This document shows positions 35,960 through 45,018 of a stretch of 64,000 nt of DNA, one piece after another. The DNA is from an uncultured Gammaproteobacteria bacterium. GTDB lineage: Bacteria > Pseudomonadota > Gammaproteobacteria > Arenicellales > JAANXG01. The translations under genes and the position numbers were made by a program. The stretch lies in the NCBI GenBank assembly GCA_947258785.1, contig CAMYJT010000001.1, positions 422,479-486,478 of the forward strand, in the 5' to 3' direction. The notes under the pieces are model-generated. The model did not search any database and was not told the origin of the DNA. It saw nothing but the letters and a program-made list of their open reading frames with translations. Position 1 is the stretch's first letter; each line of letters opens with the position of its first letter.

Positions 35960-37015
35960 ATGCATGTCGAAAATGTCCTAGAGGTGCGGGGCATTGTGTG
36001 CGCTCACGACAAACGTACAGTGGTCCGAGAGTTGTCGTTCGCGGTTCCGGAGGGCGCGTTGGTGTGCCTATTGGGTCCGAGTGGGTGTGGAAAGACCACC
36101 GTACTGCGGGCGGTGGCCGGGTTTCATCCACTTGAGGAGGGGGAAATCAGGCTGGGTGGCCGTGTCGTTTCGCGGCCGGGATACCTGCTGGCGCCGGAGA
36201 AACGCCGGGTCGGCATGGTGTTTCAGGATCGGGCGCTGTTCCCTCACCTTAAGGTGCGCGACAACATCGCCTTTGGCCTGCGTGGCCTGCATGCCGGCAA
36301 TCCGCAAGCCTCAGTAGCCGAACTGCTCGACCGGGTAGGTTTATCCGCAATGGGCGACCGCTATCCCCACGAATTATCCGGTGGCCAGCAGCAGCGTGTT
36401 GCCCTGGCGAGGGCGCTGGCGCCAAAGCCAGACCTGTTAATGATGGACGAGCCGTTCTCCAATCTTGACGTCGAGCTTCGTGAGCGGCTCGGCAATGACG
36501 TCCGCCGGATACTCGACGCGCAGGGAACAACATGTGTGCTGGTCACCCATGATCAGCATGATGCGTTTGCACTGGGTGAAAAGGTGGGAGTGATGTCGGA
36601 AGGCGCAATCATGCAGTGGGACACGCCTTACAATCTGTATCACGAACCTCAAAATCGGTTTGTCGCCGATTTTATCGGGGAGGGTGTATTTCTTGCAGGT
36701 CAATTACTTGACCCCACTACCGTTGATACTGAACTCGGTATTGTCCGCGGGCAACGGGTATACGACTGGGGCGCGGGAACGGCGCTGGATGTACTCATCC
36801 GTCCGGACGACATCGTTCCGGATCCGGCCAGCACGGTCATCGCACGAGTTGAGCGCAAAGCTTTCAAGGGTGCCGAGATACTTTACACCTTGCGGTTGAA
36901 TAGTGGAACGGAAGTGCTTTCATTGTTTCCGAGCCATGCCAATCACCGCGTTGGCGAGGGAGTATCAATTCGTCTCCAGGCCGATCACTTGGTCGCTTTT
37001 GCCCGTCATGCGTGA
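35960..37015 (+). CDS. ABC transporter ATP-binding protein (FbpC/iron(III)-type)
   Basis: A cytoplasmic ATPase subunit of about 351 residues. Walker A is GPSGCGKTT (about 36-44), the signature LSGGQQQR is near 137, Walker B LLMMDEPFSNLD near 156, and the switch His lies in THDQHDA. A C-terminal TOBE-like domain (about 235-350) regulates or binds the permease. The overall pattern is that of iron(III)/polyamine/sulfate importers. No permease or binding-protein gene is adjacent; upstream is argF and downstream an exported protein, so the partner subunits must lie elsewhere. GTG at 35951 is an alternative start. Confidence 0.88.
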   Translation: MHVENVLEVRGIVCAHDKRTVVRELSFAVPEGALVCLLGPSGCGKTTVLRAVAGFHPLEEGEIRLGGRVVSRPGYLLAPEKRRVGMVFQDRALFPHLKVRDNIAFGLRGLHAGNPQASVAELLDRVGLSAMGDRYPHELSGGQQQRVALARALAPKPDLLMMDEPFSNLDVELRERLGNDVRRILDAQGTTCVLVTHDQHDAFALGEKVGVMSEGAIMQWDTPYNLYHEPQNRFVADFIGEGVFLAGQLLDPTTVDTELGIVRGQRVYDWGAGTALDVLIRPDDIVPDPASTVIARVERKAFKGAEILYTLRLNSGTEVLSLFPSHANHRVGEGVSIRLQADHLVAFARHA

Positions 37016-37718
37016 CCGGTTAACAGGGAAGTTGGCGTGCAGTTGCTTGCTGTTGTCCGTTTCTGCAGAGCCGCTCGCGGCAGATGCCGTGACGACACCT
37101 CGCGGGTTCGCGAGCGATGCCGGTCAACAGACATCCCCAGCGGCGCGCGCGGCACGCAGGGCGATGGAACGCGGACGTGAACTGAGCAGTGGCGGCAAAT
37201 TCGAGACTGCTCGCATACAGTTTGAAATTGCCCGACAAATGTCACCTACGGATAGCACGCTGTATAAGCAGGCGAGTGACGAACTCGATTTCCATCTGCC
37301 CATGCGCGAGATTGAGCGTCGACTGCACGTTGGCGACCTCGCGGCCGCGGAGCAGTTGCTTGCGGAACTCCTCACCCGCTACGCAGGTGACGTTGAGCGG
37401 CGTGGCCAGATTGAAGCGATGCGTCAAGCATTAACAGCTCTGCGCAATGCGCTACCACTACCGGGTAGCGTTACGGTGGACGGGGATGCCGTGCTTGTTG
37501 GCGTTCGACGCATACTCGAAGACTACCGCCGTCGTAATCGCCGTTATCCGATCGGTTATCGGGAGCTCAATACAGTTTTGCCACCGAACCGACCGCCGCT
37601 CGAAGTTTTTCTGGTGGCGCACTACGAAGCCGACGGTTCCGGATACCTGTTGGTATTGCGTAACAGGTATGAGCAAAAGCATACTCTTACACTAAGGAAT
37701 ACTGGGCTTATCAAATGA
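37008..37718 (+). CDS. Exported hypothetical protein with helical repeat region
   Basis: A protein of about 236 residues beginning with a hydrophobic signal peptide (about 5-25). A helix-rich segment, ARRAMERGRELSSGG and onward, resembles TPR-like repeats (about 45-145). The C-terminal domain (about 160-236) contains RRYPIGYRELNTVLPPNRPPLEVF, the pattern of a pseudopilin-like or DUF-type small domain, then a basic end. I do not recognise the family. The ATG overlaps the ABC ATPase stop (ATGCGTGA), so the genes are coupled. Confidence 0.72.
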   Translation: MRDRLTGKLACSCLLLSVSAEPLAADAVTTPRGFASDAGQQTSPAARAARRAMERGRELSSGGKFETARIQFEIARQMSPTDSTLYKQASDELDFHLPMREIERRLHVGDLAAAEQLLAELLTRYAGDVERRGQIEAMRQALTALRNALPLPGSVTVDGDAVLVGVRRILEDYRRRNRRYPIGYRELNTVLPPNRPPLEVFLVAHYEADGSGYLLVLRNRYEQKHTLTLRNTGLIK

Positions 37719-37827
37719 ACGGCCCAAGCGGGTTGTATCGGCCAGCCGCAGACCGTTTGGCCGGACTCACTACGCCGTTTGTCGGGAAACGCCAGATCCC
37801 CTCGAAACAGTCGCTATATTTAACTCA

Positions 37828-38292
37828 GTGAGAAAAATTCTTGAGGACTTTGCCTTGGTACCGAACGCTCAACGACTCATTAACTCAGCAATCCAAAACC
37901 GGCGTCGATTGTTGATCCGTTACAATGGGCGAACGTACTCCAGATTCATTGAACCGCACATGCTGTACCGAGGGGCGGATGAAATGGTAACGCTGATCGC
38001 CTATCAGTTGCGGGGCGATCATTCAAGCAATCGCCGGGGGACATTCTGGCGTCCCTTCCAGCTGTCCAAGATAAACAGTATCTATGTGAGCCAGGATGTG
38101 TTCACGCCCCGCGTCAGGCAGGGTTATGAGACGGTGATCGAGTTGATCCGCGGTGACACCATTGCTGTAGTCGATGTGAAACCGAGTGAATACTTCTTCC
38201 ATCACCGCGGAATTCAAGGACCACGCCACCGTTTTGGCAAATCCGGAACGCTGTCTGCGGCAGTTGATGTAAAAGTCGCAAACGCAAGCTGA
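37828..38292 (+). CDS. WYL-domain protein without HTH
   Basis: A 154-residue soluble protein. After a short helix, INSAIQNRRRLLIRYNGRTYSRFIEPHML resembles the first strands of a WYL ligand-sensing domain. WYL domains usually sit behind a DNA-binding helix-turn-helix in transcription regulators; none is present here, so a regulatory partner or another role is likely. Start is GTG. An intrinsic terminator follows 25 bases after the stop. Confidence 0.65.
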   Translation: MRKILEDFALVPNAQRLINSAIQNRRRLLIRYNGRTYSRFIEPHMLYRGADEMVTLIAYQLRGDHSSNRRGTFWRPFQLSKINSIYVSQDVFTPRVRQGYETVIELIRGDTIAVVDVKPSEYFFHHRGIQGPRHRFGKSGTLSAAVDVKVANAS

Positions 38293-38316
38293 TTTTAACG
38301 TTTACTACGTAATGTA

Positions 38317-38339
38317 AAAGGGCCCCACTGGGGCCCTTT
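38317..38339. terminator. Bidirectional intrinsic terminator
   Basis: A 10-bp perfect stem AAAGGGCCCC / GGGGCCCTTT with a three-base loop. A short T-rich tract follows on the + strand (TTTCTTTG) and the complementary A-rich side serves the - strand. It lies between the convergent WYL gene and rpoH, so it can end both transcripts. Confidence 0.85.
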
Positions 38340-38364
38340 CTTTGAGTTTCGCAAGTAAATTATC

Positions 38365-39213
38365 TTACGCAACTAGGGTGTCTTTCATCCTGTCCAGGGC
38401 CCGTTTCTCGATCTGGCGAATTCGCTCGGCGGATACGCCGTATTCCCTGGCCAATTGATGAAGGGTGGATTTGGGCTCCGCCAGCCACCGTTTCATGATG
38501 ATGTTACGGCTTCGCTCGTCTAGGTCGTCCAGAGCCCGCTCTAACTCGGCCCGATCCCACACCTCGCTGTGTGCACTGCTCACCAATCGTTCTGGGTTGT
38601 AACGCATATCGGGTAAATAGCCTGCCGGAGACAGCGGCACTTCGTCATCGTGATCGTAACCGTCAAACGGCACATCGAAGTTACCCATGCGCGACTCCAT
38701 TTCCTGCACCGTCTCGGTCGGTACGTCCAGCTCATCGGCAATTGCTTCAGCCTCGTTCTGGCTTAGCCAGCCGAGATGGTTCTTCGACTTGCGTAGATTG
38801 AAAAACAATTTACGCTGCGCCTTCGTGGTAGCGACCTTGACGATTCGCCAGTTGCGCAGGACGAAGTCGTAGATCTCGGCCCGGATCCAGTGAACGGCGA
38901 AAGAAACGAGGCGTACGCCGCGTAGGGGATCAAAATGCTTGACGGCCTTCATCAAACCGATGTTACCTTCCTGGATCAAGTCGGCGAGGGGGAGGCCGTA
39001 GCCGGTGAAACCTCTAGCCACCCGAACCACATACCGCAGTTGGGAGAGAACCAGTTGGCGGGCGGCGTCCAGATCATCCTCGTTCCGGAAGCGTAACGCC
39101 AGTTCTCGCTCTTGCTCCGCGGTCAGTATCGGCGCGGCATTCACCGCCTGCAGGTAAATGGCCAGCTCCTTACTGCTTGGGACGTCGAGGGCAATCGGCA
39201 AACCTTGAGTCAT
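38365..39213 (-). CDS. rpoH: RNA polymerase heat-shock sigma factor (sigma-32)
   Basis: RpoH directs RNA polymerase to heat-shock promoters. The 282-residue protein has sigma region 2 (LIQEGNIGLMKAVKHFDP), the diagnostic RpoH box QRKLFFNLRKSK (about residues 133-144) that contacts core polymerase and mediates proteolytic control, and region 4 with a helix-turn-helix (about 235-275). It lies beside ftsXEY, as in many gammaproteobacteria. A perfect CIRCE operator lies upstream, suggesting additional control by HrcA. Confidence 0.97.
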   Translation of the reverse strand: MTQGLPIALDVPSSKELAIYLQAVNAAPILTAEQERELALRFRNEDDLDAARQLVLSQLRYVVRVARGFTGYGLPLADLIQEGNIGLMKAVKHFDPLRGVRLVSFAVHWIRAEIYDFVLRNWRIVKVATTKAQRKLFFNLRKSKNHLGWLSQNEAEAIADELDVPTETVQEMESRMGNFDVPFDGYDHDDEVPLSPAGYLPDMRYNPERLVSSAHSEVWDRAELERALDDLDERSRNIIMKRWLAEPKSTLHQLAREYGVSAERIRQIEKRALDRMKDTLVA

Positions 39214-39246
39214 TCAATTTCTCCACAACTTGATGTTAGACGTATT

Positions 39247-39273
39247 TTAGCACTCCAGACATTAGAGTGCTAA
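39247..39273 (-). promoter_or_regulatory. CIRCE operator over the rpoH promoter
   Basis: The sequence is TTAGCACTC, nine spacer bases, GAGTGCTAA: the exact consensus inverted repeat bound by the heat-shock repressor HrcA. On the - strand its right arm overlaps a candidate -10 (TAAAAT), with TTAGCA 18 bases upstream as a -35, so the operator spans a plausible rpoH promoter. It ends 33 bases before the rpoH start codon. Confidence 0.9.
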
Positions 39274-39319
39274 ACCGCAAAAAAGTTTTATAAAAAACAT
39301 ATAGTTCAAACCGGTCTAG

Positions 39320-39482
39320 CCTGCATATTGCACCAAGGATCCCGGAAGCTGGCGGAGAGATCGAGCCAGGGCCGGGATAGGCGATTGCAGAAGCACAAAC
39401 TGTACGAATCACCTCAGACCGAATCATTGAACAAAATCAAGTTGATACACCATTATTTCGCCGCCTTGGTGCAATATGCAGG
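39320..39482 (+). mobile_element. MITE-like element, copy 5 (internally deleted)
   Basis: The terminal repeats CCTGCATATTGCACCAAGG and its exact inverse are intact, and CTAG flanks both sides (39316-39319 and 39483-39486). It is 163 bases long and matches the ends of the 62.8-kb copy. The middle is missing, with the junction at GAGATCG, a 7-base repeat present twice in the longer copy. It lies between rpoH and ftsX. The rest of the gene-free stretch (39487-39614) contains only a GC-rich hairpin (39493-39517) with no T-run. Confidence 0.9.
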
Positions 39483-39614
39483 CTAGATAGCCGCGGCGGG
39501 AGCCGATCGGCCGCCGCCGGCTTCGTCCGGAGACGCGGGTAAGGCGCGATTTTGCAGGCTTAAGTTGGTCCGGGCAGGTGATGGCTTACGGAGTTTTTAC
39601 GGGCCGAACCGTGC

Positions 39615-40529
39615 TCATGTGGGCTGGATCTCCGCCAAGTGGCGCCCGACCGACCAGCGCGAGGCCAGCCAGCCCAGACCTCCGCCGATGGCGCACACAC
39701 CCAGCATTTCAGGTGCGGTGAGGCCGATCAAACGAAAACCGCTGTCGTACAGCTTCGCCAACACTGTGACCGGCCCATTCAACAATTGGACGATCAGAAC
39801 GATAAGGATAACGGCCGCGATGGCGCCCAATAACCCCTGCAGTGTACCGCTGTATAGGAACGGCCGCCGGATGAACCGATCCGTCCCCCCGATGAGCTTG
39901 ATGATCTCGATCTCTTCACGTCGGCCCAGGACCGCCAGGCGGATGGTGTTGCTGATGATAAATGTCACTGCCAGCGCCAGCAACACCGACAACACCACAA
40001 TGGTACGCGAGGCTAGCGACAGAATTACCCGGAACCGCTGAACCCACTCCATGTCCAGCTGCGCCGCATCGATGCCGGGCAGTTTGGTCAACTCATCGAC
40101 CAGTTTCTGCAGTTCCGCCGGGGTTACCGCGTCTTTATGGGGGATTACGACAATTGAGGTCGGCAGCGGATTATCCGGTAACATGTCCAGTGCCCGCCCG
40201 AACCCGGAGAGCTGTTTGAATTCGAGCAAGGCTTGTTCTGCGGTAATGACGCGAGCCTGATCGACTTTGTCGTGATCCCGTATTCGGGCGACCACTGCGC
40301 CGGTCCGTTCAGTATCTGTATCCGAGTTTAAAAATAATGAAATCTGGGCGTTGCCGTGCCAACCGCTGGTGACTTGTTCGGCATTGGTGACCAGAATGTA
40401 AAGAAGAGTCGGCAAGGCAAGTGTGATGCCGATTACACCGACGGTCAGGATGGTGGCCCAGGGTGTGCGTGCGAACTCACCTAGACTTGAAACCAGCACT
40501 TGCAGTTGTCGCAGGACGTATGCACTCAC
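39615..40529 (-). CDS. ftsX: Cell division protein FtsX
   Basis: FtsX is the membrane subunit of the FtsEX complex, which couples septal ring assembly to peptidoglycan hydrolase activation. The 304-residue protein has four transmembrane segments (about 23-45, 170-193, 225-250, 272-293) with a large periplasmic loop between the first two (about 46-165). Its start overlaps the end of ftsE by four bases. Confidence 0.95.
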   Translation of the reverse strand: MSAYVLRQLQVLVSSLGEFARTPWATILTVGVIGITLALPTLLYILVTNAEQVTSGWHGNAQISLFLNSDTDTERTGAVVARIRDHDKVDQARVITAEQALLEFKQLSGFGRALDMLPDNPLPTSIVVIPHKDAVTPAELQKLVDELTKLPGIDAAQLDMEWVQRFRVILSLASRTIVVLSVLLALAVTFIISNTIRLAVLGRREEIEIIKLIGGTDRFIRRPFLYSGTLQGLLGAIAAVILIVLIVQLLNGPVTVLAKLYDSGFRLIGLTAPEMLGVCAIGGGLGWLASRWSVGRHLAEIQPT

Positions 40530-41197
40530 CGTTGTGGGTCCCCACCGTGGATCAACTCACCGTTTTTGAGTTCCAACACCCGTTTGTTGAGCCGGTGAAT
40601 ATGACGGCGCTCGTGGGTGGCGACTAGGACTGTTACACCATGCTGATTGAAGTGCTGAAACAAACCGATGATCTCATTGGAAAGTTCGGCGTCCAGATTT
40701 CCGGTAGGTTCGTCGGCAAGTAACAGTGACGGACGGTTGGCCACTGCGCGGGCGATTCCCACCCGCTGTTGTTCCCCACCGGACAGCGTAATTGGGTACA
40801 GCTTTTCCTTCCCCAGGAGTCCGACCTTGTCCAAGGCCGCGCGTACCCGGCGGCTGGTGTCTTGATGCCCCAAGCCCGCGACCACGAGTGGCAGCGCAAC
40901 GTTGTCGAACACAGTGCGATCGTCGAGGAGTTTGTGATCCTGAAATACCACCCCTATTTCGCGCCGCAGATGGGGTATTCGTGATCGCCTGAGCTTGGCG
41001 AGATTCTTGTTGTTAACAATAATTTGTCCACGGGTACTGCGCTCGATCAGGGTGATGAGCTTCAACAGGGTGCTTTTCCCCGCCCCCGAGTGTCCAGTCA
41101 AGAACGCCATTTCTCCCCGTTCAATTGTGAAGCTGACTCGTTTCAAAGCCTCATAGCCGTTGGCATAGCGTTTTGTGACCTGACTGAAGTGGATCAT
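40526..41197 (-). CDS. ftsE: Cell division ATP-binding protein FtsE
   Basis: The ATPase of FtsEX. The 223-residue protein carries Walker [10 protein letters not shown] (36-44), the signature LSGGEQQR, and Walker [13 protein letters not shown]. Short N-terminus [14 protein letters not shown] is typical. It lies three bases downstream of ftsY and overlaps ftsX, forming the conserved ftsY-ftsE-ftsX operon. Confidence 0.97.
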   Translation of the reverse strand: MIHFSQVTKRYANGYEALKRVSFTIERGEMAFLTGHSGAGKSTLLKLITLIERSTRGQIIVNNKNLAKLRRSRIPHLRREIGVVFQDHKLLDDRTVFDNVALPLVVAGLGHQDTSRRVRAALDKVGLLGKEKLYPITLSGGEQQRVGIARAVANRPSLLLADEPTGNLDAELSNEIIGLFQHFNQHGVTVLVATHERRHIHRLNKRVLELKNGELIHGGDPQR

Positions 41198-41200
41198 TCC

Positions 41201-42175
41201 TCAGTTCGATTGTCCGAATACTTGCGGGTCGGGTAGCAGTGCATCGACGAAATCCGCTGCGTCGAAAGGGCGCAGGTCCTCATAGCTCTCACCGGTACCG
41301 ACAAACCGTACCGGCAGAGAAAACCTATCCGCGATCGCCAGAAGCACGCCGCCTTTCGCCGTTCCATCCAGCTTTGTCAGACACAGGCTGTCCAGCGCGA
41401 CCGACCTATTGAAAAATTCTAGCTGAGCCAATGCATTTTGACCTGTTCCAGCGTCCAGCACCTGAAGCACCTCATGGGGCGCGTCCGGATCCAGGTTTGC
41501 CAACACCCGTTGAATCTTTGCCAGCTGTTCCATTAATTCGCTTTGTGTGTGTTGTCGACCGGCAGTGTCTATCAGTAGAACATCGGTGGATTTTGCCTTT
41601 GCCGACAGCAGCGCATCGTGCGCCACGGCCGCAGCATCTGCTCCCGGTCCCTGAGACACGACAGCAACGCCCAGCCGGTCACCCCAGAGTTTTAGTTGTT
41701 CAACGGCAGCGGCGCGGAAGGTGTCTGCGGCGGCCAACATTACTGATTTCCCCTCGTTAAGAAATCGTTTTGCCATTTTGGCGACGGTGGTTGTTTTACC
41801 GACGCCATTCACGCCCACCACCAATAGGACATAGGTGTTACCGGCGATGATCAGCGGGGCCATGCACGGTTCGAGAATTTCGACCATTTGTGCCCGCACT
41901 TCGCTCAGTAGTGCCTCGGGACTAGTGATTTGCCTGTTGTCGACGGCGCCGCGGAGACGGTTCACGATCTTGGCGCTCGGGCCCACTCCAATGTCGGCAC
42001 TGATGAGTACATCTTCCAAGTCGTCGAGCAGGCCAGGATCGAGTTGCGCTCCGGCGCCGAACAGGGAGGCAAACCCACGGGTGAGGAGTCCGCGTGATTT
42101 TCCCAGGCGGCTGCGTAGAGAGGCTGAACCTGTGTCATCCGCGCCACCCGGACTGGATCGGCTAAAAATCGGCAT
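41201..42175 (-). CDS. ftsY: Signal recognition particle receptor FtsY
   Basis: FtsY receives ribosome-SRP complexes at the inner membrane. The protein of about 324 residues has a short N-terminal region followed by the NG domain: helical bundle N (about 35-115) and the GTPase G with GVNGVGKTT, DTAGR and TKLDGTAKGG. The acidic A domain seen in E. coli is nearly absent. I use the ATG at 42175 (MPIFSRSSP) with GGAG just upstream; the frame is open 15 codons further. Confidence 0.95.
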   Translation of the reverse strand: MPIFSRSSPGGADDTGSASLRSRLGKSRGLLTRGFASLFGAGAQLDPGLLDDLEDVLISADIGVGPSAKIVNRLRGAVDNRQITSPEALLSEVRAQMVEILEPCMAPLIIAGNTYVLLVVGVNGVGKTTTVAKMAKRFLNEGKSVMLAAADTFRAAAVEQLKLWGDRLGVAVVSQGPGADAAAVAHDALLSAKAKSTDVLLIDTAGRQHTQSELMEQLAKIQRVLANLDPDAPHEVLQVLDAGTGQNALAQLEFFNRSVALDSLCLTKLDGTAKGGVLLAIADRFSLPVRFVGTGESYEDLRPFDAADFVDALLPDPQVFGQSN

Positions 42176-42331
42176 ATCTCCGCATGTGTTATTCGTCGGC
42201 AGGCCCCAATATCCTAACACGCCGTTTCACCGGTAATACCGCCGATTGAGGCCATCGCTTACTTAACGAGTGTTAATTTATTCGCTGCTTGTTTCGCTGT
42301 TAGAATGCCGCCCAGTCGGTTTCGAGAATTA

Positions 42332-43693
42332 ATGTTGATGAAAACGAAATCATTGAAAATTGGCGGCCTGGTGCTCGTGGGCACTTTGATCAATGCCTGT
42401 GCCACTCCCGGCGGCATTTCAAGCGTGGACGGTGGGGTGTATGAGAAGGTTTTTGACAATGGTCTCAAGGTGATCGTTAAGGTCGACCGCCGGGCCCCGG
42501 TCGTGGTTTCGCAGGTCTGGTACAAAGTGGGGGGAAGTCACGAGCCCGATGGATTAACGGGAATATCACACGTCCTCGAACATATGATGTTCAAGGGAAC
42601 CAGTGAACTGGGCCCCAATGAGTTTTCCAGAATCATTGCTGCAAACGGTGGACGGGAGAATGCCTTTACGGGGCGGGACTACACAGCCTATTTCCAGAGG
42701 CTCGAAAAATCTCGTCTGGCAGTCAGCTTCGAACTCGAGGCTGATCGCATGCAGAATCTACAACTCGACGCCGACGAGTTTGCCAAGGAGGTAAAGGTTG
42801 TCCAGGAGGAGCGCAGGCTCAGAACTGAGGATCGCCCCGAGGCCCTGGTCTACGAAAGATTCATGGCAACCGCTTTCAAGTCCAGTCCCTACAAAAACCC
42901 GATCATCGGTTGGCCGCAAGATCTCGAGAAGCTGACACTCGACGATCTGGAGCGTTGGTACCGGAGCTATTACGCCCCCAATAACGCTACGGTGGTCGTT
43001 GTGGGTGACGTTGATCCAGATAGTGTCTATGAGCTTGCCCAACGGTATTTTGGTGAACTACCACGACGACAAGTCGCTCCGGTATTGAGTTCAACGATGT
43101 CAAGCCAGCCCTCCTCAAGAAGAATATCGGTGTCCGCCCCCGCGAAGGTGCCCTACCTGCTGATGGGTTTCCACGTGCCGTCATTGAATAGCGCAGGACC
43201 TGATGCGTGGGAGCCATACGCCTTGAGTGTCCTGGCGTACGTTTTAGATGGCGGCAAGAGCGCACGGCTGGAGAGCAATCTCGTACGGCGGCAGCGTGTG
43301 GCTGCGTCCATCAGTGTGGGTTATGACCCTGTTTCCCGTTTATCGACTTTGTTTCTGGTTGACGCAAACCCGTCGGATGGAAAAGACGTGGCGCAAATTG
43401 AGGCTGCCATTCTGAGTGAGATTGATCGGCTGACTCGCGAGCTGGTGACCACCCAGGAGTTACAGAAAGCAAAAGCACAGATTGTCGCCAGCCATGTCTA
43501 CCAGCGTGATTCTGGATTTTATCAAGCAATGAAACTGGGTGAACTGGAGACAGTAGGACTGGATTGGCGGCTCGAGGGACAGATGGTTGACAGGCTGCGC
43601 TCGATCTCTGCCGAACAGATTCGATCCGTGGTACGGAAGTTTTTTCGGCCAGCCAATATGACGATCGCGGTGCTTAAACCAGTGGCATCATAA
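42332..43693 (+). CDS. M16 family zinc metalloprotease, catalytic subunit (lipoprotein)
   Basis: An exported peptidase of about 453 residues with a signal peptide and lipobox LINAC (Cys about residue 22). The inverted zinc motif HxxEH is present in HVLEHMMFKGT, and the distal Glu is in the region EVKVVQEERR. Two M16 half-domains follow. It resembles PqqL/YmxG-like periplasmic proteases. The downstream gene encodes a partner lacking the zinc motif, so the two probably form a heterodimer. It is divergent from ftsY. Confidence 0.92.
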   Translation: MLMKTKSLKIGGLVLVGTLINACATPGGISSVDGGVYEKVFDNGLKVIVKVDRRAPVVVSQVWYKVGGSHEPDGLTGISHVLEHMMFKGTSELGPNEFSRIIAANGGRENAFTGRDYTAYFQRLEKSRLAVSFELEADRMQNLQLDADEFAKEVKVVQEERRLRTEDRPEALVYERFMATAFKSSPYKNPIIGWPQDLEKLTLDDLERWYRSYYAPNNATVVVVGDVDPDSVYELAQRYFGELPRRQVAPVLSSTMSSQPSSRRISVSAPAKVPYLLMGFHVPSLNSAGPDAWEPYALSVLAYVLDGGKSARLESNLVRRQRVAASISVGYDPVSRLSTLFLVDANPSDGKDVAQIEAAILSEIDRLTRELVTTQELQKAKAQIVASHVYQRDSGFYQAMKLGELETVGLDWRLEGQMVDRLRSISAEQIRSVVRKFFRPANMTIAVLKPVAS

Positions 43694-43710
43694 TACCAGG
43701 ATTGCGTTAA

Positions 43711-45018
43711 ATGATGATACGCATCGGGTTGTTGTTGCTGTCGTTGATCGTTTCTGCGCATGCGTTGGCGGTGCCAGAAATCGAGACCTGGCGCACCGCC
43801 AACGGCGCTCGGGTATATTTTGTCGAGACTCATGAGATACCCATGGTTTCCATATCGCTGGCGTTTGATGCGGGAAGCGCCCGCGACCCGGTGGATAAGC
43901 TTGGCGTCGCTCATCTGACCAATGGTTTGATGGAGGAAGGTGCCGGGGACCTTTCCGGCGAGCAGATTGCCGATCGTCTCGAATCGGTGGGTGCCGAACT
44001 GGGCAGCGAAAATGGCCGCGACATGTCGGTATTTAATTTGCGCACCCTGTCCGGACCGGTCGAATTGGACACCTCGGTCGGAATCTTGGCCGAAGTTCTC
44101 GCGCGTCCGAGATTCCCCGACGCCGCGCTGCAGCGGGAGAGAAACCGTTTGTTGGTGAATCTTCAGCGTGTGCAGCAGTCTCCCCGGGCGGTGGCTGAAC
44201 GCGCTTTCTATCGGCGGGTTTTCAATGGGCATCCGTATGCGAAACCGCCGAACGGCGAGGAGCAGGGAGTTCGTGCGATTCGACGCGACGATCTGTTGGA
44301 CTTTTACCACCGTTATTTTACCGCTGAAAACGGCATCATCGCTCTGGTGGGGGACCTGTCTCGCGGGCGGGCCCGGGAACTCGCCGACCGCTTGTTCGGT
44401 GGTCTGCGGCGTGGGGATCCGGCGGCGCGTGTTCCCCGTGTGCCCGATTTAACGTCCAAGCTCGAGGAGATGATCGAATTTCCGTCTCAACAAAGCCACA
44501 TTCTGATGGGGCAGCCGGGTGTCACACGCAAAGATCCGGATTACTTCCCGCTGTATGTGGGCAACTACATACTCGGCGGTAGCGGACTTATTTCGCAGTT
44601 GGCGGTCGAGATTCGCGAAAAACGCGGATTGGCGTACGGCGTTTCCAGCTATTTCCGGCCCATGCGGGAACGCGGCCCGTTCATAATCGGTCTGCAAACC
44701 CGCAATAATCAACGGGGGCTTGCAATATCACTGATCCATGACACCTTGGCGGAATTTGTAGACCAAGGCCCCACTCAGGAAGAGTTGCAAGCGGCGATCA
44801 AAAATATTACCGGCGGGTTTCCTTTGAACATCGACAGCAACACCAAGATAGCCGGTTATCTGATGTCAATGGCCTTTTACGGTCTTCCACTGAATTACCT
44901 GGATGACTATCCCGAGAAAATCAAGGCGGTCACCGTACAGATGATCAAGGACGCGTTTCGCCGGCGCATTGACCCGGCAAGATTGGTCCACGTGATAGTG
45001 GGTGGGCAGGTCAGTTAG
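43711..45018 (+). CDS. M16 family protein, non-catalytic partner
   Basis: A 435-residue exported protein with a signal peptide (about 1-19). At the site of the HxxEH motif it has HLTNGLMEEG, so the zinc-binding residues are lost. The C-terminal M16 half-domain is well kept (LVARP-like, GSGLISQLAVEIREKRGLAYGVSS). It follows the catalytic subunit by 17 bases and probably forms its substrate-clamping partner, as in mitochondrial processing peptidase. Its end overlaps rsmD by 17 bases. Confidence 0.92.
   Translation: MMIRIGLLLLSLIVSAHALAVPEIETWRTANGARVYFVETHEIPMVSISLAFDAGSARDPVDKLGVAHLTNGLMEEGAGDLSGEQIADRLESVGAELGSENGRDMSVFNLRTLSGPVELDTSVGILAEVLARPRFPDAALQRERNRLLVNLQRVQQSPRAVAERAFYRRVFNGHPYAKPPNGEEQGVRAIRRDDLLDFYHRYFTAENGIIALVGDLSRGRARELADRLFGGLRRGDPAARVPRVPDLTSKLEEMIEFPSQQSHILMGQPGVTRKDPDYFPLYVGNYILGGSGLISQLAVEIREKRGLAYGVSSYFRPMRERGPFIIGLQTRNNQRGLAISLIHDTLAEFVDQGPTQEELQAAIKNITGGFPLNIDSNTKIAGYLMSMAFYGLPLNYLDDYPEKIKAVTVQMIKDAFRRRIDPARLVHVIVGGQVS

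Noticed and set aside
39493..39517. GC-rich hairpin downstream of ftsX as terminator
   Set aside because: Good stem but no T-run on either strand; only noted as part of the intergenic stretch.
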